Notes: a model not told the origin generated them from the sequence alone. DNA of 64,000 nucleotides from Halomonas halophila (GCF_030406665.1 NZ_CP129121.1:744001-808000), one strand, 5' to 3'. Positions 16,804-25,661 are shown, numbered from the stretch's first letter. Made by a program: numbers and translations.

Positions 16804-17849
16804 GCGGCAGACATCACCCCGGCCCGTCCCCGGGCAGGTGGGGGAGCGGGCCGGAAAAGATGCTGGACTTTCGCACCGTGCGCGAGGAGCTGCCGGGGCC
16901 CAAGTGGCGGTCGCTGTTCGACTACCACTGGCCGGCCTACGAGCAGTGGTACCTCAGCGAGGGCGAGCGCGAGCGTCCGGCCTATCTGGCCTGCTACAAC
17001 GCCCTGCGCCGGCACATGCCCGAGCTGATGGACACCTACCGGATGCTGTGCGAGCTGGCCGGCGGCGGAGATCTCAGCGCGCGCCTGCTGAGCCTGTATC
17101 GCCCTCCGGCCTACATCACCGGCTGCTCCCAGGCGGTGCTGGCGCGGCCGTCGTCGACGGTGCTCGCGCGCAACTACGATTATCCGCCCGAGCTGTGCGA
17201 GGGCACCATCCTCTGCAGCCGCTGGAACCGGCGCCGGGTGATCGCCATGTCCGACTGCCTGTGGGGCGTGCTCGACGGCATGAACGATGCCGGGCTGGCG
17301 GTCTCGCTGGCCTTTGGTGGCCGCAAGGCGGTAGGTGACGGCTTCGGTGCGCCGATCATCCTGCGCTACCTGCTCGAGACCTGTGACGACGTGCCTCAGG
17401 CCGCCGAGGTGCTGGCCCGGGTGCCGACGCACATGGCCTACAACATCACCGTCGCCGACCGGGCCGGGCGCTACGTGACGGCGATGATCGCCCCCGACCG
17501 CCGGGCCAGCATCCGCCGCGTGCCGGTGGCCACCAACCACCAGAAGAAGATCGAGTGGTATGCCCACGCCCTGGCCTCGGAGACGCTGATCCGCGAGCGC
17601 CAGCTGTCGATCCTGGTGGACGACGAGAGTACTGGCGAGGCGCGCCTCGTCTCCGCCCTCGCGTCGCCGCCGCTGTTCCGTCACGACTATGGCCGTGGTC
17701 TGGGCACGATCTATACCGCCGTCTATCGACCGACCGAGGGGAGTGCCGGCTTCCACTGGCCGGGGCTCAACCTGGAGCTGGGTTTCGAAGACTTTCCCGA
17801 GGAACGCATCACCGTCCGCTACGGGGCACGGGGGCTCTACACGGGCTGA
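16800..17849 (+). CDS. C45-type autoproteolytic acyltransferase/hydrolase-like protein
   Basis: This 349-aa protein resembles the C45 Ntn-hydrolase family (acyl-CoA:6-aminopenicillanate acyltransferase relatives). The likely processing site is the Gly-Cys pair in PAYITGCSQAVLA, which would make Cys109 the new N-terminal nucleophile, followed by the family's ARNYDYPPE stretch (Asn125, Asp127). VATNHQKKIEWYA and GTIYTAVYRPTEGSAGFHWP lie toward the end. I chose ATG 16800 because it overlaps the ligase stop as ATGA; ATG 16860 (MLDFRTVREEL) is a credible alternative. Members cleave or transfer acyl groups on amines. Its partner genes suggest an amide intermediate, but the reaction is unassigned. 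Confidence 0.75.
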   Translation: MSGRHHPGPSPGRWGSGPEKMLDFRTVREELPGPKWRSLFDYHWPAYEQWYLSEGERERPAYLACYNALRRHMPELMDTYRMLCELAGGGDLSARLLSLYRPPAYITGCSQAVLARPSSTVLARNYDYPPELCEGTILCSRWNRRRVIAMSDCLWGVLDGMNDAGLAVSLAFGGRKAVGDGFGAPIILRYLLETCDDVPQAAEVLARVPTHMAYNITVADRAGRYVTAMIAPDRRASIRRVPVATNHQKKIEWYAHALASETLIRERQLSILVDDESTGEARLVSALASPPLFRHDYGRGLGTIYTAVYRPTEGSAGFHWPGLNLELGFEDFPEERITVRYGARGLYTG

Positions 17850-17885
17850 ACGGGTGCAGAAAAAGAACAGCCAGAGGGGATCGCC

Positions 17886-20663
17886 ATGCACGACAGCAGC
17901 CATTCCGAAACGCCCTACACCGCGCTGGGCTTCTATCACAAGATCTCCCAGCTGCGTGCCGACACCTGGAACGCCCTCAAGCGCGATCTCGGCCAGCTCG
18001 TGCGCCTCAAGGACGAGGGCGGCCAGCGTCAGCTGATCAAGGCGATCGACGTCAAGCTCACCCGGCTGGAGATCATCGAGGACTATCACGCCTTCCCTTC
18101 CAAGGAGGACTTCCGTCACATCTGGGCGCTGTTCGAGCGCCAGGAATACGGGCTGCTCGAGAAGGTGGTCAGGCGCCTGGTGCGGGCGCTGATCAGCGAG
18201 TCCTACCGGCGTCGCCACGTCGATCTCTCGGAGACCGACGCCGATGCCGAGGACCTCGAGACCCTGGACGCCCTCAATCAGCTGCGCCGTGGGCATCCGG
18301 CGTCGAACAGCTCGGCTCAGCCCTACTTCGAGCTGCTGATCGTCGACAACCTCTCGGCCCAGGAAGAGGAGGTGGTGCGCGAGGCCTTCCACAACCTGCG
18401 TCGCCCCGAGGACCGCTTCGTCTACGACGTGGTCACGGTGCGCAGCTTCGAGGACGCCCTGATCGCGGTGCTGGTCAATCCCAATATCCAGGCCTGCCTG
18501 ATCCGCTACGAGTTTCCCTACAAGTCGAAGTACAACCTCAGCGCGCTGCGCAACTATCTGGAGGGGCTCTCCGAGCAGGAGCTGGAGCACCAGTCCGAGG
18601 CGGAGCGCAGCATCCTGCTCAGTTCGATGATCAGCGAGCTGCGCCCGGAGATCGACCAGTTCCTGGTCACCAGCGGCGACGTGGAGAGCACCGCCAGCGG
18701 CGACATCCGCCACTTCAGGCGCATCTTCTACCGCGAGACCGACTACATCGAACAGCATCACACCATCCTGCGCGCCATCGACGACCGTTACCGCACGCCC
18801 TTCTTCGACGCCCTGCGCGAATACAGCCGCAAGCCCACCGGGGTCTTCCACGCCATGCCGATCTCGCGGGGCAAGTCGGTGACCCGCTCGCACTGGGCGG
18901 GGCACATGATCGACTTCTACGGCATCAATATCTTCCTGGCCGAGACGTCGGCGACCTCCGGCGGGCTGGATTCGCTGCTGCAGCCCTACGGGCCGATCAA
19001 GAAGGCCCAGGAGTATGCCGCCCGGGCCTTCGGCGCCCGGCGAAGCTTCTTCGTCACCAACGGCACCTCGACGGCCAACAAGATCGTGGTCCAGGCGTTG
19101 ATCAAGCCCCGCGACATCGTGCTGGTCGACCGCGACTGCCACAAGTCGCACCACTACGGCATGGTGCTGGCCGGCGCCCACGTCAGCTATCTGGATTCCT
19201 ATCCTCTCGACGACTACTCGATGTACGGCGCGGTGCCGCTGCACGAGATCAAGAAGACCCTGCTCGCCTATCGGCGCGCCGGCGAACTCGAGCGGGTGAA
19301 GATGCTGCTGCTGACCAACTGCACCTTCGACGGCGTGGTCTACAACGTGCGCCGGGTGATGGAGGAGTGCCTGGCGATCAAGCCGGACCTCGTGTTCCTG
19401 TGGGACGAGGCCTGGTTCGCCTTCGCCTCCTTCAACCCGACCTATCGGCCGCGCACCGCCATGCACGCGGCACGCACGCTGCGTGACCGCTACCGCAGCG
19501 AGGCCTATCGGGAGGAGTACGCGGCCTGGAAGGCCGAGTTCGACGCCCTCGACCCCGACGACGACGCCACCTGGCTCGAGCGTCCGCTGCTGCCGGATCC
19601 CGACCTCGTGCGCCTGCGCGCCTACGCCACCCATTCCACCCACAAGACCCTGACCTCGCTGCGTCAGGGCTCGATGATCCACGTCTTCGATCAGGATTTC
19701 CGCCAGCGGGTCGAGGCCCCGTTCCACGAGGCCTACATGACACACACCTCGACCTCGCCCAACTATCAGATCCTGGCCTCGCTGGACGTGGGGCGCATGC
19801 AGGCCGAGATGGAAGGCTTCGAGCTGGTACACGCCCAGGTCGAGGCGGCGCTGTCGCTGCGCGAGCAGCTGTATACCCATCCCTTGCTGCAGAAGTACTT
19901 CCGGGTGCTCAAGAACGCCGACATGGTGCCCGCCGAGTATCGTGAGTCCGGGGTCGAGTCCTTCTACGATCCGGTGACCGGCTGGAACCAGATGGAGGAA
20001 GCCTGGGCCCGGGACGAGTTCGTGATCGACCCCTCCCGGATCACCATCGCCATCGGCGCGACCGGCGTCGACGGCGATGCCTTCAAGAACGAATACCTGA
20101 TGAACAAGTACGGCATCCAGATCAACAAGACGTCGCGCAACACCGTGCTGTTCATGACCAACATCGGCACTACCCGCGGCTCCATCGCCTATCTGCTCGA
20201 CGTGCTGATCAAGCTGGCCAAGGAGTTCGAGACGCGCTGGGAGGAGAGCAGCCGCCCGGAGCGCAGGATCATCGAGCAGCGGGTCCACTCCCTGACCCGG
20301 GAGCTGCCGCCGCTGCCCGACTTCAGCCGCTTCCATGACGCCTTCCGGCGCAGCCCCGAGACTCCCGAGGGCGACATCCGCAGCGCCTACTTCCTCAGCT
20401 ACGACGAGGAGAACACCGAATACCTGCGGTTCGACAACGGCGAGCTTCAGGCCCAGACGCGCCAGGGCCGGGACGTGGTCTCGGCGAGCTTCGTGATCCC
20501 CTATCCGCCGGGATTCCCGGTGCTGGTGCCTGGCCAGGTGGTCAGCGAGGAGATCCTGCACTTCCTGCAGGCCCTGGACGTCACGGAGATCCACGGCTAT
20601 CGCCCGGAGCTCGGGCTGCTGGTGTTCACCGCGGCCGCCCTGGCCGAGCCGCCGGCGTGTTGA
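17886..20663 (+). CDS. Large Orn/Lys/Arg decarboxylase-family protein
   Basis: This is a 925-aa PLP enzyme of fold type I. It contains an N-terminal region (1-150) of no clear identity, a receiver-like wing domain (about 155-250: YFELLIVDNLSAQEEEVVRE), the PLP domain (about 300-650) and a C-terminal domain. The PLP lysine is Lys587 in THSTHKTLTSLRQGS, with the aromatic cover in RDCHKSHHYG and the Asp/Glu pair in FLWDEAWFAFASFNPTYRPR. Typical decarboxylases are 710-755 aa; the excess comes from the N-terminus and a charged insert at about 521-575. GAGGGG precedes ATG 17886. It ends the four-gene module. Substrate is likely a basic amino acid or derivative, unproven. Confidence 0.85.
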   Translation: MHDSSHSETPYTALGFYHKISQLRADTWNALKRDLGQLVRLKDEGGQRQLIKAIDVKLTRLEIIEDYHAFPSKEDFRHIWALFERQEYGLLEKVVRRLVRALISESYRRRHVDLSETDADAEDLETLDALNQLRRGHPASNSSAQPYFELLIVDNLSAQEEEVVREAFHNLRRPEDRFVYDVVTVRSFEDALIAVLVNPNIQACLIRYEFPYKSKYNLSALRNYLEGLSEQELEHQSEAERSILLSSMISELRPEIDQFLVTSGDVESTASGDIRHFRRIFYRETDYIEQHHTILRAIDDRYRTPFFDALREYSRKPTGVFHAMPISRGKSVTRSHWAGHMIDFYGINIFLAETSATSGGLDSLLQPYGPIKKAQEYAARAFGARRSFFVTNGTSTANKIVVQALIKPRDIVLVDRDCHKSHHYGMVLAGAHVSYLDSYPLDDYSMYGAVPLHEIKKTLLAYRRAGELERVKMLLLTNCTFDGVVYNVRRVMEECLAIKPDLVFLWDEAWFAFASFNPTYRPRTAMHAARTLRDRYRSEAYREEYAAWKAEFDALDPDDDATWLERPLLPDPDLVRLRAYATHSTHKTLTSLRQGSMIHVFDQDFRQRVEAPFHEAYMTHTSTSPNYQILASLDVGRMQAEMEGFELVHAQVEAALSLREQLYTHPLLQKYFRVLKNADMVPAEYRESGVESFYDPVTGWNQMEEAWARDEFVIDPSRITIAIGATGVDGDAFKNEYLMNKYGIQINKTSRNTVLFMTNIGTTRGSIAYLLDVLIKLAKEFETRWEESSRPERRIIEQRVHSLTRELPPLPDFSRFHDAFRRSPETPEGDIRSAYFLSYDEENTEYLRFDNGELQAQTRQGRDVVSASFVIPYPPGFPVLVPGQVVSEEILHFLQALDVTEIHGYRPELGLLVFTAAALAEPPAC

Positions 20664-20692
20664 GGACCGCGCCAAAAAAAACGCAACTCTTT

Positions 20693-20728
20693 GGCGCCGG
20701 AACGAAAAAACGTCACGTCTCCGGCGCC
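20693..20728. promoter_or_regulatory. Inverted repeat upstream of doeC
   Basis: GGCGCCGGA (20693-20701) pairs with TCCGGCGCC (20720-20728) across an 18-nt A-rich centre. It lies 30 nt past the decarboxylase stop and 122 nt before doeC. No T-run follows, so it could be an operator for doeC or an inefficient terminator. Confidence 0.4.
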
Positions 20729-20850
20729 TGACTTCAAAAACTCCCGCCCGCCCATCTGCCTTACCCTGACACCATCACGCGGCAACCGCCGCGGATGTCA
20801 TATCATCGCCGTCGCGCCTCTCTCGCGGCGGCGTTTCAGGGGAGGTGCTT

Positions 20851-22332
20851 ATGACGCTGTCCAACATGCTCGACGACCCGCGCCTGTTCCGGCAGTACGC
20901 CTATGTCGACGGCAAGTGGACCCACGGCGACGAGGGCCGCGAGGACGCGGTCGTCGATCCGGCCACCGGCGAGGTGCTGGGCCATATCCCGCTGCTCGAG
21001 GCGGCGCAGATCAGCGCCGCCGTGGACGCCGCCGAGGCGGCCTACGTGCACTGGCGGGCACTGCGCGCCGACGAGCGCTGCGAGCGTCTGCTGGCCTGGT
21101 ACGACCTGCTGCAGGCCCATCGCGAGGACCTGGCGCTGATCATGACCCGCGAGCAGGGCAAGCCGCTGCCGGACGCCCGCGGCGAGGTCGAGTACGGCGC
21201 CAGCTTCGTGCGCTGGTTCGCCGAGGAGGGCAAGCGCACCTTCGGCGAGACCATTCCCAGCCATATCCCCAACGCCGCCCTCGGCACGCTCAAGGAGCCG
21301 GTGGGCATCGCCGCGCTGATCACGCCCTGGAACTTCCCGCTGGCGATGATCACCCGCAAGGCCGCCGCCGCCATGGCCGCCGGCTGCCCGGTGATCGTCA
21401 AGCCGGCCCACGAGACGCCGTTCTCGGCGCTGGCGCTGGCCGAACTGGCCGAGCGCGCCGGCATCCCGGCCGGCATCTTCAACGTGGTGCTGGGCGACGC
21501 CGCCGAGGTCTCGAAGCTGTTGTGCGATGAGGATCGCATCAAGGCGCTGTCGTTCACCGGCTCCACCCGGGTCGGCCGTCTGCTGATCGAGCAGTGCGCC
21601 CATACCGTCAAGCGGGTGTCGCTGGAGCTCGGCGGCAACGCGCCCTTCATCGTCGGCCCGGACATGGACCCGAAGGAAGCGGCCTATGCCGCGGTGGCGG
21701 CCAAGTTCCAGACCGCCGGTCAGGACTGCCTGGCGGCCAACCGCATCCTGGTGCACGAGTCGATCCACGACGCCTTCGTCGAGCAGTTCGCCGAGCGCAT
21801 GGCGGCGTTGAGCGTGGGCAACGGCCTGGACGGCGAGGTCGACCTGGGCCCGCTGATCCATCGTCAGGCGGTGGAGAAGGCCGCCTCCATCGTCGACGAC
21901 GCCGTCTCCCGCGGCGCCACCCTGGTGGCCGGCGACCAGAATCAGGCGCCGGGCGAGAACTTCTTCATGCCGACCCTGCTGACCGGGGTGACGCCGCAGA
22001 TGAAGGTCTGGCGCGAGGAGAACTTCGCCCCGGTGGCGGGCATCACCGCCTACCGCGACGACGACGAGGCCATCGAGATGGCCAACGATACCGAGTATGG
22101 CCTCGCCGCCTACGTCTACACCCATGACATCCGGCGCATCTGGAAGCTGCTGCGGGCGCTGGAGTATGGCATGGTCGCGGTCAACTCGGTGAAGATGACC
22201 GGCCCGCCGGTGCCCTTCGGCGGCGTCAAGCAATCCGGCCTGGGCCGCGAGGGCGGCGTGACCGGCATCGACGAGTACCTGGAGACGAAGTACTACTGTC
22301 TCGGAGCGCTGGGCTCCGTTTCCGGGAGCTAG
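20851..22332 (+). CDS. doeC: Aspartate-semialdehyde dehydrogenase DoeC
   Basis: DoeC oxidises L-aspartate semialdehyde (from DoeD) to aspartate, completing ectoine breakdown. It is a 493-aa NAD(P)+-dependent aldehyde dehydrogenase of the succinate-semialdehyde type. Signatures are ITPWNFPLAMITRKAAAAMA (cofactor), FTGSTRVGRLL, the catalytic Glu in LELGGNAPFIVG, and the nucleophile Cys293 in TAGQDCLAANR. The true start is ATG 20851 with GGAGG upstream; a GTG six bases earlier is inside that ribosome site. The pathway role comes from position in the doe locus; the sequence alone would allow a GabD function. Confidence 0.9.
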   Translation: MTLSNMLDDPRLFRQYAYVDGKWTHGDEGREDAVVDPATGEVLGHIPLLEAAQISAAVDAAEAAYVHWRALRADERCERLLAWYDLLQAHREDLALIMTREQGKPLPDARGEVEYGASFVRWFAEEGKRTFGETIPSHIPNAALGTLKEPVGIAALITPWNFPLAMITRKAAAAMAAGCPVIVKPAHETPFSALALAELAERAGIPAGIFNVVLGDAAEVSKLLCDEDRIKALSFTGSTRVGRLLIEQCAHTVKRVSLELGGNAPFIVGPDMDPKEAAYAAVAAKFQTAGQDCLAANRILVHESIHDAFVEQFAERMAALSVGNGLDGEVDLGPLIHRQAVEKAASIVDDAVSRGATLVAGDQNQAPGENFFMPTLLTGVTPQMKVWREENFAPVAGITAYRDDDEAIEMANDTEYGLAAYVYTHDIRRIWKLLRALEYGMVAVNSVKMTGPPVPFGGVKQSGLGREGGVTGIDEYLETKYYCLGALGSVSGS

Positions 22333-22621
22333 CTTTATCCGGGAGCTTGCTGCGCTCGACCATACGGCGTTGGATCCTGTCTCGGGCGCGAGTCCGATCG
22401 AACATGCTCATTTACAGAACGTAAACTCCGCAGTTCTCTCCAGGATCCGCCTTGTCTGGTCGTCGCTCGCAGAGCTCTCTTGTTTTGAGGCAGAAGTTTT
22501 TCAGCAACCCGTGCCCGAGCGGCGCGGGTTCAGGAACAGAGGACCGGCGGTGGCCGGTCCGGACATAACGAACGACGAACATCCTCCCCGCCGGAGTCGG
22601 GGAGCCTTACTGGAGACACGC
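22333..22621 (+). promoter_or_regulatory. doeD leader with three consecutive hairpins
   Basis: The 289-bp gap between doeC and doeD begins AT-richer than its surroundings (about 22400-22505), a likely promoter area. It then holds three tandem stem-loops: 22506-22530 (10 pairs with one G-U), 22541-22560 (8 pairs, GGTG loop) and 22584-22604 (7 pairs). The last ends just before the GGAGA ribosome site. They could control doeD mRNA stability or translation. Confidence 0.5.
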
Positions 22622-24031
22622 ATGACCACCCATCAGGATCTGATCGATCGCGACCGCAAGGTGACCTTCCACGCCTCCACCCACCTGCGCGACTTCGCCC
22701 ACGGCGATGCGCCGGGCCGCGTGATCACCGGTGGCAAGGGCATCCACATCGTCGACAAGGACGGCCGCGAGTTCATCGACGGCTTCGCCGGCCTGTACTG
22801 CGTCAATATCGGCTATGGCCGCACCGAGGTGGCCGAGGCCATCTACCAGCAGGCCCTCGAGATGTCCTACTACCACACCTATGTGGGGCACTCGAACGAG
22901 CCGCAGATCGCCCTGTCCGAGAAGATCCTCGAGCTGGCCGGCCCCGGCATGTCCAAGGTCTACTACGGCATGTCCGGCAGTGACGCCAACGAGACCCAGC
23001 TCAAGATCGTGCGCTACTACAACAACGTGCTCGGCCGTCCGCAGAAGAAGAAGGTCATCTCGCGCATGCGCGGCTACCATGGCTCCGGCATTGCCACCGG
23101 CTCGCTGACCGGCCTCAAGGCCTTCCACGACCAGTTCGACCTGCCGATGGACGGCATCCTGCACACCGAGGCGCCGTACTACTATCATCGCGCCGCCGAG
23201 CAGGAAGGCATGACCGAGCGCGAGTTCTCCAAGCACTGCGCGACCAGGCTCGAGGAAATGATCCTGGCCGAGGGGCCGGACACCGTGGCCGCCTTCATCG
23301 GCGAGCCGGTGCTCGGCACCGGTGGCATCGTGCCGCCGCCGGAAGGCTACTGGGACGAGATCCAGGCCGTGCTCGACAAGTACGATGTGCTGCTGATCGC
23401 CGACGAGGTGGTGTGCGGCTTCGGGCGCATCGGCGCCGACTTCGGCAGCCACCACTACGGCATCAAGCCGGACCTGATGACCACCGCCAAGGGCCTGACC
23501 AGCGCCTACCAGCCGCTCTCCGCGGTGATCGTCGGCGATCGCGTGTGGCAGGTGCTCGAGCAGGGCACCGGCGAATACGGCCCGATCGGCCACGGCTGGA
23601 CCTACTCCGGCCACGCCCTGGGCTGTGCCGCCGGCCTGGCCAACCTGGCGATCATCGAGCGCGAAGGCCTGACTGCCAATGCCGCCGAGACCGGCGCCTA
23701 CCTGCAGGAGCGCATGGCCGCGACCTTCGGCGATCATCCGATCGTCGGCCAGGCGCGCGGCGTCGGCATGCTGGCCTCGCTGGAGTTCTCCGCCGACCCG
23801 GAGAAGCGCGCCCACTTCGATCCGTCGCTCAAGGTCGCGCCGCGCATCGCCGCCGCCGCCATGGAGGAGAACCTGATCGCCCGTGCCATGCCGCAGGGCG
23901 ACATCCTCGGCTTCGCGCCGCCGCTGGTCGCCACCCGTGACGAGGTCGACGAGATCATCGCCCGCACCGAGCGTGCGGTGAACAAGGTCACCGACGAGCT
24001 GACCCGCGAAGGCGTGCTGCAGACCGCCTGA
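22622..24031 (+). CDS. doeD: L-2,4-diaminobutyrate transaminase DoeD
   Basis: DoeD moves the 4-amino group of L-2,4-diaminobutyrate to a 2-oxoacid, giving aspartate semialdehyde. The 469-aa protein is a class III aminotransferase. It shows GKGIHIVDKDGREFIDGFAG at the N-terminus, SGSDANETQLKI, MRGYHGSGIATGSLTG (PLP phosphate contact), LLIADEVVCGFGRIG (Asp to the pyridine nitrogen) and the PLP lysine Lys290 in TTAKGLTSAYQPLSA. Start at ATG 22622 has GGAGA upstream. The class overlaps with GABA and beta-alanine transaminases; the assignment rests on the doe context. Confidence 0.9.
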   Translation: MTTHQDLIDRDRKVTFHASTHLRDFAHGDAPGRVITGGKGIHIVDKDGREFIDGFAGLYCVNIGYGRTEVAEAIYQQALEMSYYHTYVGHSNEPQIALSEKILELAGPGMSKVYYGMSGSDANETQLKIVRYYNNVLGRPQKKKVISRMRGYHGSGIATGSLTGLKAFHDQFDLPMDGILHTEAPYYYHRAAEQEGMTEREFSKHCATRLEEMILAEGPDTVAAFIGEPVLGTGGIVPPPEGYWDEIQAVLDKYDVLLIADEVVCGFGRIGADFGSHHYGIKPDLMTTAKGLTSAYQPLSAVIVGDRVWQVLEQGTGEYGPIGHGWTYSGHALGCAAGLANLAIIEREGLTANAAETGAYLQERMAATFGDHPIVGQARGVGMLASLEFSADPEKRAHFDPSLKVAPRIAAAAMEENLIARAMPQGDILGFAPPLVATRDEVDEIIARTERAVNKVTDELTREGVLQTA

Positions 24032-24049
24032 TCGTACTCGCCCTCCACG

Positions 24050-24083
24050 AACGCCGCGGCCTCGCCCGCGGCGTTTCTGGTTC
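24050..24083 (+). terminator. Terminator after doeD
   Basis: A perfect 10-bp GC-rich stem (24050-24059 with 24066-24075) with a 6-nt loop is followed by TTTCTGGTT. It lies 18 nt past the doeD stop. Confidence 0.7.
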
Positions 24084-24171
24084 CGGGCGCCGCACTCGCC
24101 CTTCGTCTCCTTGTGCCCGGCTCGATGCTGGCCCAGTCTTGGGAAGGTTTATCGTATGGAGGAAGACGCCC

Positions 24172-24855
24172 ATGGCGACGCTACTGGCCTTCGATGTCTA
24201 CGGCACCCTGATCGACACCCACGGGGTGGTCACCGAACTGGAGGAACGCCTCGACGATCCGTCGCGGGCGGCCGAGTTCTCGCGCCGCTGGCGCGACAAG
24301 CAGCTCGAGTACAGCTTCCGCCGCGGGCTGATGGGCGCCTATGTGGACTTCGCCCGCTGCACCCGCGAGGCGCTGGAGTACACCGACCGCGCGCTCCAGA
24401 CCCGGCTCTTCGAGGCCGACAAGGATCATCTGATGGGCAGCTACGGCCAGTTGCCGGCCTTTCCCGAGGCCGAGCAGGCGCTGGCACGGCTGGCCAAGGC
24501 CGGCGTCAGCTGCGTGGCCTTCTCCAACGGCAGCCAGGAGGCGGTGACCCGGCTGCTCTCCGCGGCCGGGCTGCGCGACCGCTTCGAGGAGATCGTCAGC
24601 GTCGACGAGGTGAAGCGCTTCAAGCCCGACCCGGCGGTGTACTTCCACCTTCGCCAGCGCCTCGAGGCCGAGCCGGCCGACACCTGGCTGGTCTCCAGCA
24701 ACCCCTTCGACGTGATCGGTGCGCGCCATGCCGGCCTCCATGCGGCCTGGGTGCGGCGCAATCCGGAGGCACCGTTCGACCCCTGGGGCATCGAGCCCGA
24801 CATCACCGTGGCCGACCTGGAGGCGCTGGCCGACTATCTGGTGCCTGCGTCGTGA
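24172..24855 (+). CDS. HAD-superfamily hydrolase, haloacid dehalogenase type II
   Basis: This is a 227-aa cytoplasmic hydrolase of the 2-haloacid dehalogenase branch. Motif I is FDVYGTLID with nucleophile Asp8, motif II is FSNGSQEAV, the motif III lysine is in VKRFKPDPAVYFHL, and VSSNPFDVIGARHAGL is the type II motif IV. The start at ATG 24172 has GGAGGA eight bases upstream; an upstream ATG at 24139 lacks one. It stands alone and converges with the anti-sigma gene (9-nt gap). The natural substrate may be a phosphate ester or halo-acid. Confidence 0.85.
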   Translation: MATLLAFDVYGTLIDTHGVVTELEERLDDPSRAAEFSRRWRDKQLEYSFRRGLMGAYVDFARCTREALEYTDRALQTRLFEADKDHLMGSYGQLPAFPEAEQALARLAKAGVSCVAFSNGSQEAVTRLLSAAGLRDRFEEIVSVDEVKRFKPDPAVYFHLRQRLEAEPADTWLVSSNPFDVIGARHAGLHAAWVRRNPEAPFDPWGIEPDITVADLEALADYLVPAS

Positions 24856-24864
24856 CGTCGGCGC

Positions 24865-25065
24865 TCAGCCGCGAGGAGAGGGCTCGTCCTCATCGTCGGG
24901 CCGGTAGCGTTCGCCGGCCCGGTGCAGCAGCGAGAACTGGCGCTCGCAGGCCCGGCAGGCGCCGCACATCGTCAGATGCAGGCGCAGCGACAGCCGCTCG
25001 CGCCGGGTGAGCGGCCGGTCCTGCTTGAGCGACATCAGGCGCGTGGCCTGTTTGCACTTCATCAT
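24865..25065 (-). CDS. Small zinc-finger anti-sigma factor-like protein
   Basis: This 66-aa basic protein carries the zinc-binding His-x3-Cys-x2-Cys motif (HLTMCGACRAC, around residues 30-40) of ZAS/zf-HC2 anti-sigma proteins. It has no membrane segment, so it would act in the cytoplasm. Its ATG at 25065 overlaps the stop of the sigma gene (ATGA) and has GAGGA six bases upstream, so the two are co-translated and probably bind each other. Confidence 0.8.
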   Translation of the reverse strand: MMKCKQATRLMSLKQDRPLTRRERLSLRLHLTMCGACRACERQFSLLHRAGERYRPDDEDEPSPRG

Positions 25066-25661
25066 GGGGTATCCTCCTCAAGCCAGCCGCGCTCGATGCA
25101 GGCCCGCAGGCGCAGGCGGGCGCGGTGCAGCATCACCCAGCAGTTGTTTTCCTTGATGCCCACCGTCTGGCAGATGTCGTCGGTGGACAGCCCCATCAGC
25201 TCGCGCAGCGAGAACACCCGGGCCAGGTTGTCGGGCAGGCCGATCATGCAGGCGTCGAAGACCCGCCAGAAATGCTCGCTCTCGAAGGCCGCCTCCGGCT
25301 CGCCCCAGCCGCGTGGCCGGGCCTCGGGGTTCCAGTGCCCGTCGCGGTGGAACTGGCGTTCGATGGCGTCGTCGGTGTCGTCGTCCTCCAGCGGTGTCCA
25401 GCGCCCCTGGCGCTTCTGGACGCGCATGGCATCGAGGATCTTGTGCTTGAGGATGCCGAACACCCAGGTCTCGTAGCCGGATCGCTCGCCGAAGCTGTCG
25501 TCCTTCTCCAGCGCCGCGGCCAGGGCTTCCTGGACGGCGTCCTCGGCCTGGGTGCGGTCGCGCAGGTGCATCAGCGCGAAGGACACCAGTCGCGGGCGCA
25601 CCGCGGCCAGGCGGCGCCGGCGATCCGCGCCGGGGCGTGGGCTATCGGAATGCTCGATCAC
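25062..25661 (-). CDS. ECF-like sigma-70 family RNA polymerase sigma factor
   Basis: This is a 199-aa alternative sigma factor with region 2 (LVSFALMHLRDRTQAEDAVQ, then TWVFGILKHKILDAMRVQKR) and region 4 (VFSLRELMGLSTDDICQTVG, ENNCWVMLHRARLRLRACIE). An acidic linker of about 55 residues separates them. I recall this architecture from the TIGR02943-type group. The best start is GTG 25661, overlapping the ynjD stop as GTGA with GAGGAG six bases upstream; an ATG at 25697 would overlap ynjD by 40 nt. Target genes are unknown. Coupling to an ABC transporter operon is unusual. Confidence 0.85.
   Translation of the reverse strand: MIEHSDSPRPGADRRRRLAAVRPRLVSFALMHLRDRTQAEDAVQEALAAALEKDDSFGERSGYETWVFGILKHKILDAMRVQKRQGRWTPLEDDDTDDAIERQFHRDGHWNPEARPRGWGEPEAAFESEHFWRVFDACMIGLPDNLARVFSLRELMGLSTDDICQTVGIKENNCWVMLHRARLRLRACIERGWLEEDTP

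Noticed and set aside
16734..20675. A 1313-residue open frame on the minus strand opposite the C45 and decarboxylase genes
   Set aside because: It is antisense to well-supported plus-strand genes, has a His/Gln/Gly/Val-rich composition typical of shadow frames in GC-rich DNA, and shows no recognisable domain.
22370..22621. An 84-residue N-terminal extension of doeD
   Set aside because: The stretch is AT-richer, ends in three hairpins, and is not protein-like; GGAGA and ATG 22622 give the normal family start.
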